NCBI RefSeq assembly: GCF_030818015.1
Contig: NZ_JAUSZX010000001.1
Coordinates: forward strand, 1,178,001 to 1,242,000
DNA: 64,000 bases
Direction of reading: 5' to 3'
Source: Arthrobacter globiformis
Lineage (GTDB): Bacteria; Actinomycetota; Actinomycetes; Actinomycetales; Micrococcaceae
This document shows, piece after piece, positions 25,867-33,786 of this stretch (its first letter is position 1; each line of letters begins with the position of its first letter). Under the pieces are notes generated by a model. It worked only from the letters and a program-made list of their open reading frames with translations. It searched no databases and was not told where the DNA came from. The position numbers and the translations under genes were made by a program.

Positions 25867-27146
25867 ATGCCTGTTGGCCTGATAGCCCTAGCCCTTGGCG
25901 GGTTCGGCATCGGACTCACCGAATTCGTCATCATGGGCCTGCTGCCCGAAGTGGCCACGGCCTTCCAGGTGAGCGAAGCTTCCGCTGGCTGGTTCATCTC
26001 CGGCTATGCTCTCGCCGTCGTGGTGGGAGCGCTGGGACTCACGGCTGCAGTCTCCCGCTTCCATCGCAAGCCCGTGCTTGCCATGCTGCTGGTGCTTTTC
26101 ATCGCCGGCAACCTGCTGTCCGCCCTTGCCCCTGACTACTGGGCGATGATGGCTGGCCGGGTGGTTGCCGCCCTCGCGCACGGCGCCTTCTTCGGCATCG
26201 GGGCGGTGGTGGCTGCCGGCATGGTCCCGGCGACGAAGAAGGCCGCCGCCATCGCCATCATGTTCACCGGCCTCACGGCAGCCAATGTCCTCGGAGTTCC
26301 GCTCGGCACGCTCCTGGGCCAGGCGGCAGGCTGGCGTTCCACTTTCTGGGCCATCACGGGCATCGGCGTGCTTGCGCTGGCCGGCATTCTGGCCTTGGTG
26401 CCCAACGCGGGGAACGGTGACACCGCAGGTGGCGGCCTGCGAAGTGAACTGCGCGCCTTCCGCTCCGGCCAGGTGTGGCTGTCCATCCTGGTGACCATCC
26501 TCGGCTACGGCGGAATGTTCGGCGCCTTTACCTACATCGCCTTCACGCTCACGGAGGTTTCCGGATTCGCCGCATCAACGGTGCCGTGGCTGCTGATCGT
26601 CTTCGGCGTCGGCCTCTTTGTCGGCAACACCCTCGGCGGCAGGGCGGCGGACCGCGACGTCGACCGCACCCTGCTGGCCGTGCTCTCGGTCCTCGTCGTC
26701 GTGCTGGTGGTTTTCGCCCTGAGCGCTGGCAACCAGGTGCTCACCATCGCCTCGTTGCTGCTCCTGGGCGGTTTCGGGTTCGCCACTGTGCCCGGTCTGC
26801 AGATGCGCGTCATGAAGTACGCGGCCAAGGCACCCACGCTGGCGTCCGGAGCCAACATCGGCGCGTTCAATGTGGGCAACGCCCTGGGCGCCTGGCTTGG
26901 CGGCGTGACCATCACCGCCGGCCTCGGGTACACCTCGCCCATCTGGGCAGGGGCCGTGATTACCTGCTGGGCCTGGTGGTGATGGCGGGCGCTGCCGCCC
27001 GGGCCAAGGCAGCCGCCCGCCGGGTTCCGGCTCCAGATGCAACCGTCGCGCCTGCAACTGTTGCGTCCCAAACCAGCGTGGAGACGGAAGCGGCCGGTTC
27101 AGTCCAGACTGAACCGGCCGACGTCGGACCCGTTTCCGTCCGCTAG
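25867..27146 (+). pseudogene. MFS exporter with a one-base frameshift near the C-terminus
   Basis: From ATG 25867 a 12-helix DHA1-type (AraJ/Cmr-like) exporter is read: LTEFVIMGLLPEVATAF, the region around GWFISGYALAVVVGALG, GRVVAALAHGAFFG and GANIGAFNVGNALGAWLG. In frame it stops early at 26982 with an odd tail (VITCWAWW). Shifting frame at 26962-26964 restores a hydrophobic continuation LLGLVVMAGAAARAKAAARR and runs to a stop at 27146. A single base missing from ACCCTG (now ACCTG) explains this. It is either a sequencing error or a recent mutation in the last helix; the 371-aa truncated form might retain function. Divergent from marR. Confidence 0.75.
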
Positions 27147-27213
27147 CCCAGCGGTCCGAAGCCTCGCGTCGGTTAGCCTCGCGCTCCGGACGGCGGCAAT
27201 ATGCGAAGGTCCC

Positions 27214-28120
27214 CTACTTCGCCCCGAATGGCAGCCGGGGGTCCACGTTCTGGCCCTTCCAGGTCTGGCGGACCCAGCCGTGGTGCGGGTCATCGCTGAT
27301 GAGCCAGTCCCGCACGCGGCCGGGTCCGGCCATCACGTTGAGGTAGTACATGTCATAGCCGGGCGCGGCCATGGCCGGGCCGTGCCAGCCGTACGGGACC
27401 AGCACCACGTCGCCGGTGCGGACTTCGGCTGCAACGTCGATGGGCCGGTGGTCGGAGGCGTAGACCCGCTGGTAGCCGATGGCGTCCGCATTCTCGCCCG
27501 GGCCCCGTGGAACCGGGGACGTCGGCCACCCGCGTCTCGAAGTAGTAGATCTCCTCGAGCCGGGTCTCGCCTTCCTTCTCCTCGTCGTGCTTGTGGGGAG
27601 GGTAGGAGGACCAGTTGCCGGCGGGCGTGAGGACCTCGCAGACGATGAAGCGGTCGGCTTCCAGCGCGGCAGGGGTGCCAAAGTTGTGGACCTGGCGCGA
27701 GCAGTTTCCGGCTCCGCGCAGTTCCACGGGCGTCTCCGCCGCGGTGATCAGGCGGGTGGGGTACCGGACCTTGGCGGGGGCCGTGGCGATGGCCACCCGT
27801 CCGCCGTCGGACGACGTGACCGTGACAGCCTTGTCCGTCCCGGTGTACAGCACGTCGGTGGGGCCGCTGAAGACGCTGGCCCGCCCGGCAAGCGGGTAGT
27901 CCAGCCCGTCGACGGACGCCGTGAACGCCCCGCTCAGCGGGATGACAATGCGTTCTTCAGCTGCAGACGGAAGTTCGACGGCGGCGCCCGGCGCCAGTGT
28001 GGCCACCTTCAGGCCCGTGTGTTCCCAGCCTTCCACGGCAAGTTTCGAGTCCGACGTTCCCAGCGAAACGTCCCAGCAGTCTTCGGCTGCACTGCCCAGG
28101 GGGTATACCCATTCAGCCAT
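27214..28120 (-). pseudogene. iolB: 5-deoxy-glucuronate isomerase, frameshifted
   Basis: ATG at 28118-28120 (AAAGGAA upstream) opens MAEWVYPLGSAAEDCWDVS, and the frame continues through a bicupin to LEEIYYFETRVADVPGS. From about 27500 the IolB sequence continues in the next frame as ENADAIGYQRVYASDHRP, then VLVPYGWHGPAMAAPGYDMY and VDPRLPFGAK, stopping at 27214. One extra base in the G/C run at 27496-27506 accounts for it. IolB isomerises 5-deoxy-glucuronate to 2-deoxy-5-keto-gluconate, feeding IolC. If the shift is real, inositol catabolism would be blocked. It lies 108 bp downstream of the GntR gene on the same strand, probably in one operon. Confidence 0.85.
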
Positions 28121-28228
28121 AGGTTCATGTTCCTTTCGGATGTGTGGTGGTCGGTCCGGCACGCGACAGCCCGGCGCAAGGGCAGCCGCTACAGGCCTAA
28201 CGCTGTGCAGGCATAACGCCGTGCGGGC

Positions 28229-28969
28229 CTAGCGCTGGACCAGTGTCATTTCGAAGCTGTAGGAGTCACCACGGTAGACGTGGTGGCCGGTCTCCACGTT
28301 CCGTCCCGTGTCATCGACGGCCGTGCGTTCCATGGTGACCAGGGCGGAGCCGGCCTCGGTTTCAAGGAGCGGAGCCTGGTAGTCGTTGGCCACCATCGCG
28401 CCGATGCGCTGCGTGGCCAGGCGGAAGTTGACGCCGCCGCTGCGCAGGATGCTGTACAGGCCCTGCGTCTTCAGCAGGTCCTCGTCGAGGTGCGTGATGT
28501 CGTCGCGCACCCAGTTTTCCATCAGGGCCAGCGGCTTGCCGCCCACCTTCCGGAGCCTGGTGAAGTGGTAGACCTTGGCCCCGGCGGAGAGATGCAGGGC
28601 CTCCCGGGTGGCGGCGTCGGCCTCGATGTGCGCAAAGGTGAGCACCTCGGTGGTGGGCTTGCTGCCGTTGTTGGTCAGGTCGTCGTACAGGCTGGACAGC
28701 TCAAGCGGGCGGCGGACTTGGCTCGACACCACCTGCGTGCCGACACCCCGCTTGCGGACGAGCAGCCCCGAACGCACCAGTTCGTCCATGGCCTTGCGCA
28801 TGGTGGGGCGCGAGAGGTTCAACTGGGCGGCGAGATCGATCTCGTTCTCCAACCGGCTGCCGGGTTCCAGCAGGCCTGTGTGGATGGCAGCTTCAATGCC
28901 CTGGACGACCTGATGGTACAGCGGCACCGGCGACGAGCGGTCGATGCTGAGGTGTAGTCGGTTCGCCAT
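28229..28969 (-). CDS. iolR: GntR/HutC family regulator, probable IolR
   Basis: A 246-aa regulator with an N-terminal winged HTH (PLYHQVVQGIEAAIHTGLL, LSRPTMRKAMDELVRSGLL, VRKRGVGTQVV) and a C-terminal UTRA ligand-binding domain (VYHFTRLRKVGGKPLALMEN, HVYRGDSYSFEMTLVQR). It lies upstream of iolB in the inositol region. TGTCCTRACA-like sites occur just downstream of its own promoter and ahead of iolC and the tautomerase, so it probably represses the regulon and itself until an inositol intermediate binds. Assignment rests on context and the shared site. Confidence 0.83.
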   Translation of the reverse strand: MANRLHLSIDRSSPVPLYHQVVQGIEAAIHTGLLEPGSRLENEIDLAAQLNLSRPTMRKAMDELVRSGLLVRKRGVGTQVVSSQVRRPLELSSLYDDLTNNGSKPTTEVLTFAHIEADAATREALHLSAGAKVYHFTRLRKVGGKPLALMENWVRDDITHLDEDLLKTQGLYSILRSGGVNFRLATQRIGAMVANDYQAPLLETEAGSALVTMERTAVDDTGRNVETGHHVYRGDSYSFEMTLVQR

Positions 28970-29015
28970 TGAGTGCTCCCTTTGTGCTGCAGGTTCCTGC
29001 GTCCAGAAGCCTGTA

Positions 29016-29084
29016 TGTCAGTGCATGTCCGATTGTTAGGACATACTCTGATTTTGATCATAGCAGGGAGCCGCCGGCAGTCAA
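29016..29084 (-). promoter_or_regulatory. iolR promoter with two operator sites
   Basis: On the minus strand TTGACT (29079-29084) and TATGAT (29057-29062) are 16 bp apart, a near-consensus promoter. Just downstream of the predicted start lie TGTCCTAACA (29034-29043), a full match to the IolR consensus as I recall it, and TGCACTGACA (29016-29025), a weaker match. The layout suits autorepression. Confidence 0.65.
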
Positions 29085-29096
29085 GGAGCCCGGCGG

Positions 29097-30113
29097 TCAG
29101 GGGGTGCGGCAGGCCTCCACGAACTCTCGGAACGGGGCAAGCCGTTGCTCCTCGGTCAGTTCCAGGGCCTCCGGATGCCACTGCACCGAGGCAACCCACC
29201 GATCGGGATCCTCCAGCGCCTCCACCGTGCCGTCATCCGCCACCGCGGTCACCAGCAGCCCCGGCGCCACCCGGTCTACAGCCTGATGGTGGCCGGAAGC
29301 GATCTTGACCTCAATGGCGCCTGCATCATCCGCCGCTGCCTCATCCGCGGCCGCACCAGCATCGGCCGACGCCGTCCCGCCGGGTTCCGGATTTGCGGCG
29401 CCGGCGTACATCTTCGCCACCTTGGATCCGGGGCTGATCGTCACCTCGTGCCAGACCCAGGGCCTGTTGGCCGCTGCCGGGATCTGGCGGTGCGGCACCG
29501 TACCCGGCGTCATGTCCTGGACCAGCGTCCCGCCATACAGGACGTTGAGCAGCTGGTGCCCGCGGCAGATTCCCAGCACCGGCGTGCCGGCATCAAGCGC
29601 GCGACGCGCCACCGCGATGTCCAGCCGGTCCTGCTCCGCGTTGACGTCATAGAGGGAGGGCCCCGGCTCCTCGCCGTAGAGGCGCGGGTCAACGTCGCCG
29701 CCGCCGGGAAGTACGACGCCGTCAAGCGCCATGGGCGCGTCCGCCGCCTTAACGCCGTCGGAAGTTCCGCCGTCGGCCCTTCCACTGCCGGGTGCGCCGC
29801 CGCCCGCCGTTTCACTGCCGGGTGCGCCGTTAAGTCCGCCCTCCAGCGACTCGGGGGTGAGCAGCACCGGCTCCCCGCCGACATCGCGGATGAGGCTGAC
29901 GATGCAGCCGAAGAGGCTGTTGGCCTTTGCCACCCGCGGGTCCGGATCCTCCGCCGAGTTGCTCAGCCGGACGGGAATCCCGATCCGCGGCCGGCGCACA
30001 CCGCCCGGCACCGCACTCTGTGTCGCGTCTGCATCCGGGCCCTGCGTTGTGTCTGGGGTCTGCCCTGTTCCTGAATTCCGCGTTGAATTCTGCATCCTCA
30101 AATTCTGCCCCAT
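29097..30113 (-). CDS. Gamma-glutamyl-gamma-aminobutyrate hydrolase-like class I amidotransferase
   Basis: A 338-aa peptidase C26 protein. It has GIPVRLSNSAEDP, DGVVLPGGGDVDPRLYGEEP, the nucleophile Cys in LGICRGHQLLNVLYGG, SGHHQAVDRV and the His/Glu pair in SVQWHPEALEL. Relatives such as PuuD free GABA from gamma-glutamyl-GABA in putrescine breakdown; others act on related gamma-glutamyl amides. Two low-complexity Gly/Ala/Asp-rich inserts (after LLTPESLEGG and after AGAANPEPGG) are unusual. ATG at 30113 is chosen; an in-frame ATG at 30095 is possible. No puu partner gene lies beside it. Confidence 0.86.
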   Translation of the reverse strand: MGQNLRMQNSTRNSGTGQTPDTTQGPDADATQSAVPGGVRRPRIGIPVRLSNSAEDPDPRVAKANSLFGCIVSLIRDVGGEPVLLTPESLEGGLNGAPGSETAGGGAPGSGRADGGTSDGVKAADAPMALDGVVLPGGGDVDPRLYGEEPGPSLYDVNAEQDRLDIAVARRALDAGTPVLGICRGHQLLNVLYGGTLVQDMTPGTVPHRQIPAAANRPWVWHEVTISPGSKVAKMYAGAANPEPGGTASADAGAAADEAAADDAGAIEVKIASGHHQAVDRVAPGLLVTAVADDGTVEALEDPDRWVASVQWHPEALELTEEQRLAPFREFVEACRTP

Positions 30114-30137
30114 CTCAGGGCGGTTTAGGCTGGGCCC

Positions 30138-30386
30138 GCAAATTACCGCATTCTCAACACCGTCACGGAGTTCGAGGAGGGCCGCCGGATCGCCTGGCGC
30201 CACTTCTACGGGCATGCGTGGCGTTACCTGCTGAAACCGCCACGGACAGCGGCGGCGTGCCCGGAATGCTCGTGACCGAACGGTGGGATGCGCCATGCCT
30301 GCGGCAAGTTCCTGTTTCGGCTTGCCGGCTATCTGGGCCGCCGTCCGGGGAATATCGACAGGACGCTCGCCAGACTGGACTCATAA
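30138..30386 (+). pseudogene. Remnant of an SRPBCC-family gene, three frames
   Basis: This gap between genes reads as the C-terminal half of an SRPBCC/polyketide-cyclase-like protein split over three frames: NYRILNTVTEFEEGRRIAWR then HFYGHAWRYLLKP (from 30141); TATDSGGVPGMLVTERWDA in the next frame; then GKFLFRLAGYLGRRPGNIDR and TLARLDS ending at TAA 30384-30386. The order and spacing match the family (TEFE..RRIAW..HFGGH.WRYEL...GG..VTE..DW...N...TLARL). The 5' half is missing. It explains the 340-bp gap at 30114-30453; nothing else was seen there. Confidence 0.72.
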
Positions 30387-30453
30387 GTGACGGCCCAAGC
30401 CACAAGCTGACGCACTTCGCGCCGTTTTTACTGCGTCTGCCCCGGTTTCGGTA

Positions 30454-31200
30454 GTGTTGGGAGCAATAGGCAAGGCGAAAGTAGGGCAGTCGGTGGGGCG
30501 CAGGACACTTGTTGACGACCTCGTTGACGGTCTGCTGGACGACATACTCGACGGCAGGCTGAAGCCGCATGATGCATTGCCGCCGGAAGCCGACATCGCC
30601 AAGGCCTATGACGTCAGCCGGTTGACCGCCCGCGAAGCGCTCAAGGCACTCCGGGCGCAGAACATCCTTTACGTCAAAGCGGGCCGCGGGACGTTCGTGA
30701 ATCCGGCAGACAACTGGACCGGTCTCGACGCGATCATCAAGGCTGCCTCGCACGGCAACGCGGACGACCAAGTTTCCCGTGGTCTGATCGAGGTCCGGCG
30801 CATGGTGGAAACCGGCGCCGCCGCGCTCGCCGCCAGACGTCACACCCCCGAGCATGCCGAGGAGATGCGGGCGTCCGTCGCGGACATGAAGCGGTATCAC
30901 CAGGCCGGAGACCTTGACGGGTTCGTGGCGGCGGACATTGCCTTCCACGACACCGTTCTGAAGGCTTCCGGCAACCCGTTTGTCCGCGCCCTACTGGCCC
31001 AGCTGGGCCAGTCCCTCTACCGCGCCCGCCGCGAGACTTCTGCCATCGAGGAGATCCAGCGCCACGCCATCGCCTTCCATCAGCGCGTGCTGGAGAGCAT
31101 CCTCACCGGCGACGCCGAGCTGGCGCGCAAGGCGATGGACGAACACATGGACCAGACCTTCGAGGACTACGAACGTTACGTTCACGGCCAACGCTCCTAG
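30454..31200 (+). CDS. FadR-type GntR family regulator
   Basis: A 248-aa regulator: N-terminal winged HTH (DALPPEADIAKAYDVSRLTA, REALKALRAQNILYVKAGRG) and a C-terminal all-helical FCD domain (VRRMVETGAAALAARR, DIAFHDTVLKASGNPF, HAIAFHQRVLESILTGD with metal-type His residues). It likely senses a carboxylate and controls the adjacent MFS and SDR genes, ahead of which a GT-N3-AC palindrome occurs. GTG at 30454 is assumed; GTG at 30493 is an alternative that would shorten the N-terminus by 13 residues. Confidence 0.86.
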   Translation: MLGAIGKAKVGQSVGRRTLVDDLVDGLLDDILDGRLKPHDALPPEADIAKAYDVSRLTAREALKALRAQNILYVKAGRGTFVNPADNWTGLDAIIKAASHGNADDQVSRGLIEVRRMVETGAAALAARRHTPEHAEEMRASVADMKRYHQAGDLDGFVAADIAFHDTVLKASGNPFVRALLAQLGQSLYRARRETSAIEEIQRHAIAFHQRVLESILTGDAELARKAMDEHMDQTFEDYERYVHGQRS

Positions 31201-31298
31201 GCTCCGGCTATTCCTGGGTCCTGACTTCTTCCGGGTCCCGATTTTCTGCTGGTCCACCCGTCCCCTCTGCCGACCTTCCACGCGCCACCCGTTTCATC

Positions 31299-31362
31299 TT
31301 GACGTAATGCGCGTCACCCTCCTATGCTTTTGGTCATGTTCTTCCGTCAGATGTCTGACATC
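31299..31362 (+). promoter_or_regulatory. Promoter and palindromic operator of the MFS/SDR genes
   Basis: TTGACG (31299-31304) and TATGCT (31323-31328) are 18 bp apart. The 13-bp palindrome GATGTCTGACATC (31350-31362) sits just after the expected start site and has the GT-N3-AC core typical of FadR-subfamily GntR sites. The neighbouring GntR protein is the obvious candidate to bind it. Confidence 0.6.
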
Positions 31363-31471
31363 AGATAATTCGGACATAATCACTGAACCGGACAGAAACC
31401 ACCACAAAGACAAGCAGCGGATTCCCACCGCGAAGCCGCCGGGCCGGGAACCGCCAGACAGAAGGTCGATG

Positions 31472-32836
31472 ATGACTTCATTAACGACAAAGTCCTCCGG
31501 ACTCGGCGAGCTTGGAGACCGCACGCTCCGCAAGGTCCGCCGCCGCGTAATGCCCCTGATTGTCCTGCTCTACTTCATCGCGTACCTGGACCGAAACAAC
31601 GTCGGCTTCGCCAAACTGACCATGAGCGAGGACATTGGCCTGAGCGCCGCAGCCTACGGACTGGGCGCCGGCATCTTCTTCCTCGGCTACGCCGTGCTCG
31701 AAATCCCCAGCAACGCCGGCATGTACAAGTTTGGCGCCCGCAAATGGCTGGCCCGCATCCTCATCACCTGGGGCATCTTCGCAGCGGCAATGGCCCTGGT
31801 GAACGGCGAATCCACCTACTACATCATCCGCTTCCTGCTCGGCGCCGCCGAGGCCGGCTTCTTTCCCGCCATCCTCTTCTACCTGACTCTGTGGTTCCCG
31901 GCCGCACAGCGCGTCACCGTGCTGGGTATCTTCATCCTGGCCCAGCCCATCTCCAACGCGCTGGGTGCGCCTGTTTCCGGCCTGCTCCTCCAGATGGACG
32001 GCGTCATGGGCCTGCACGGCTGGCAGTGGCTCTACATTATTGAAGGCATCCCCGCCATCCTGCTGGGCGTGCTGACCCCCTTCCTGATGACGGACCGCCC
32101 GCGTGACGCCAAGTGGCTCAACGCCGACGAACGCGAATGGCTCGCCACCACCATGGACGCCGAACTGGCAGCCAAGTCCAAGGGCAGCAGCCATAACTTC
32201 CTGGCCGGCCTCAAGGACAAGCGAACCATCGTCTACTCGGCCCTCTACTTCGGCCTGGTCTGCGGTATCTACGGCCTCGGACTCTGGATGCCCACCATCG
32301 TGGCAGCCCTGGGCAAGTTCTCCACGGCAGAGGTCGGATTCATCGTCCTCATCCCGTACGCAGTGGCTGCAGCCTTCGTCTACTTCTGGAGCAAGCGTGC
32401 TGACAAGACCGGCAAACGTGCGTGGCACAGCGCCGTCAGCATGGTCCTGGCCGGTTTGGGCCTGCTCGCCGCCGGTTACCTGCTTCCGGTCAGCCCGATC
32501 CTGGCACTCATCGCCCTGACCGCCGCGGCCATGGGGATCTACGGAGCCATTGCCCCATTCCTGTCCATGCCGTCCGCAGCGCTCACCGGCGCAGCCGCAG
32601 CCTCCGGCCTGGCCATGGTCAACTCACTGGGTAACCTGGGCGGATTCGTCGCCCCTTACGCAGTGGGCCTGCTGAAGGACGCCACCGGCAACAACCAGAG
32701 CGGCCTCCTGTTCCTCTCCTTCTGCCTGTGCGTCACAGCTGTGGCCACCTACCTCTATGCCCGCAGGCGCCCGGAAGGCGATGCGGCGCTGGATCCGGCA
32801 GTCAAGGCCGCCGCAAACGTTCCGGCCAGCCACTAA
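31472..32836 (+). CDS. MFS transporter, anion:cation symporter type
   Basis: A 454-aa, 12-helix carrier. The start RTLRKVRRRVMPLIVLLYFI, followed by AYLDRNNVGFAKLTM, GYAVLEIPSNAGMYKFGARK (loop 2-3 region) and LLGAAEAGFFPAILFYLTLW are typical of the ACS/phthalate permease subfamily, which imports organic or sugar acids such as tartrate, glucarate or galactonate. ATG at 31472 is 6 nt after GAAGG; ATG at 31469 is also possible. It is followed after 36 bp by an SDR dehydrogenase and preceded by a GntR regulator, forming a small uptake-and-oxidation unit of unknown substrate. Confidence 0.88.
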   Translation: MTSLTTKSSGLGELGDRTLRKVRRRVMPLIVLLYFIAYLDRNNVGFAKLTMSEDIGLSAAAYGLGAGIFFLGYAVLEIPSNAGMYKFGARKWLARILITWGIFAAAMALVNGESTYYIIRFLLGAAEAGFFPAILFYLTLWFPAAQRVTVLGIFILAQPISNALGAPVSGLLLQMDGVMGLHGWQWLYIIEGIPAILLGVLTPFLMTDRPRDAKWLNADEREWLATTMDAELAAKSKGSSHNFLAGLKDKRTIVYSALYFGLVCGIYGLGLWMPTIVAALGKFSTAEVGFIVLIPYAVAAAFVYFWSKRADKTGKRAWHSAVSMVLAGLGLLAAGYLLPVSPILALIALTAAAMGIYGAIAPFLSMPSAALTGAAAASGLAMVNSLGNLGGFVAPYAVGLLKDATGNNQSGLLFLSFCLCVTAVATYLYARRRPEGDAALDPAVKAAANVPASH

Positions 32837-32872
32837 AGACCCATCCCAGAACCACCCGAAGGAATACCCGCA

Positions 32873-33649
32873 ATGAGCTCAATCACCCCTTTCCCCGCCG
32901 AGCGCACCGTTGTGCTGACCGGCGCGGCGTCCGCCCGCGGCATCGGCCGCGCAGCAGCTGACCGCATGGCCAGCGAAGGCTGGTCCATCGCGATCCTGGA
33001 CATCAACGCCGAGGACGCGAAGGCCGCCGCCGCGGAGATCGGGTCCAACCGTGCCGTGAAGGCTATCGGCGTCGGCGCCGATGTCTCCGACGAAGCATCC
33101 GTGGACCGGGCGATCACTGAGATCGAAGCATCGCTGCCGCCGATCGTGGCTCTTGCCAACCTGGCCGGCATCAGCTCCCCGACCCCCTTCATGGAAACCA
33201 CGGTTGCGGAGTGGGACAAGGTCTTCGCCATCAACATGCGCGGCACGTTCGTTGTTTCCCAGCGGGTGCTCAAGGGCATGATCGAACGCAAGCTCGGCCG
33301 CATCGTGAGCATCTCCTCCATCTCCGCCCAGCGCGGTGGCGGCACCTACTCCAAGGTGGCCTACAGCGCCTCCAAGGCCGGCATTATCGGCTTCACCCGA
33401 GCTCTGGCCCGCGAAGTCGGCGAGTTCGGCGTGACCGTGAACGCCATTGCACCGGGTCCGATCGACACCGACATCATGGGCGGCACGCTGACCGAGGAGC
33501 GCAAGGCCCAGATGTCCGAGGGCATCATGATGGGCCGCGTCGGTACCCGCGAGGAAGTGGCTGCGCTGATCTCCTTCCTGCTGGGTGCGGACTCGGGCTA
33601 CATCACCGCCGCCACCTACGACATCAACGGCGGCCTCCAGGTTTCCTAA
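32873..33649 (+). CDS. SDR family oxidoreductase
   Basis: A 258-aa short-chain dehydrogenase. Cofactor motif TGAASARGIGRA, then NLAGIS (NAG equivalent), catalytic Ser in SISSISAQRGG, and YSASK (Tyr and Lys). The C-terminus ITAATYDINGGLQVS is typical of FabG-like enzymes. The substrate is probably an alcohol or hydroxy acid brought in by the adjacent carrier. It ends in a strong terminator. Confidence 0.9.
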   Translation: MSSITPFPAERTVVLTGAASARGIGRAAADRMASEGWSIAILDINAEDAKAAAAEIGSNRAVKAIGVGADVSDEASVDRAITEIEASLPPIVALANLAGISSPTPFMETTVAEWDKVFAINMRGTFVVSQRVLKGMIERKLGRIVSISSISAQRGGGTYSKVAYSASKAGIIGFTRALAREVGEFGVTVNAIAPGPIDTDIMGGTLTEERKAQMSEGIMMGRVGTREEVAALISFLLGADSGYITAATYDINGGLQVS

Positions 33650-33678
33650 CCGGTTTCCTGACCCGTTCCTGATTTATC

Positions 33679-33715
33679 CGAAGTGCCCCGCCGGGATACC
33701 CGGCGGGGCACTTCG
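33679..33715 (+). terminator. Terminator after the SDR gene
   Basis: Perfect 17-base arms (33679-33695 and 33699-33715) with a 3-nt loop, followed by TCTTT. Confidence 0.85.
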
Positions 33716-33773
33716 TCTTTGGGGTCCGGCTCCGGCTCGGCACGAGTTTCCGGCCACCGGCAGAACACCGCAC

Positions 33774-33779
33774 TAGGCT
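33774..33779 (+). promoter_or_regulatory. -10 element of a leaderless promoter
   Basis: TAGGCT ends 7 nt before the ATG at 33787; no ribosome-binding site is visible. Confidence 0.45.
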
Positions 33780-33786
33780 GGGCAGC

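Noticed and set aside
30163..30948. Minus-strand frame of 261 codons over the GntR gene and the upstream gap
   Set aside because: It crosses the SRPBCC remnant and the GntR gene in antisense and has no protein-like features.
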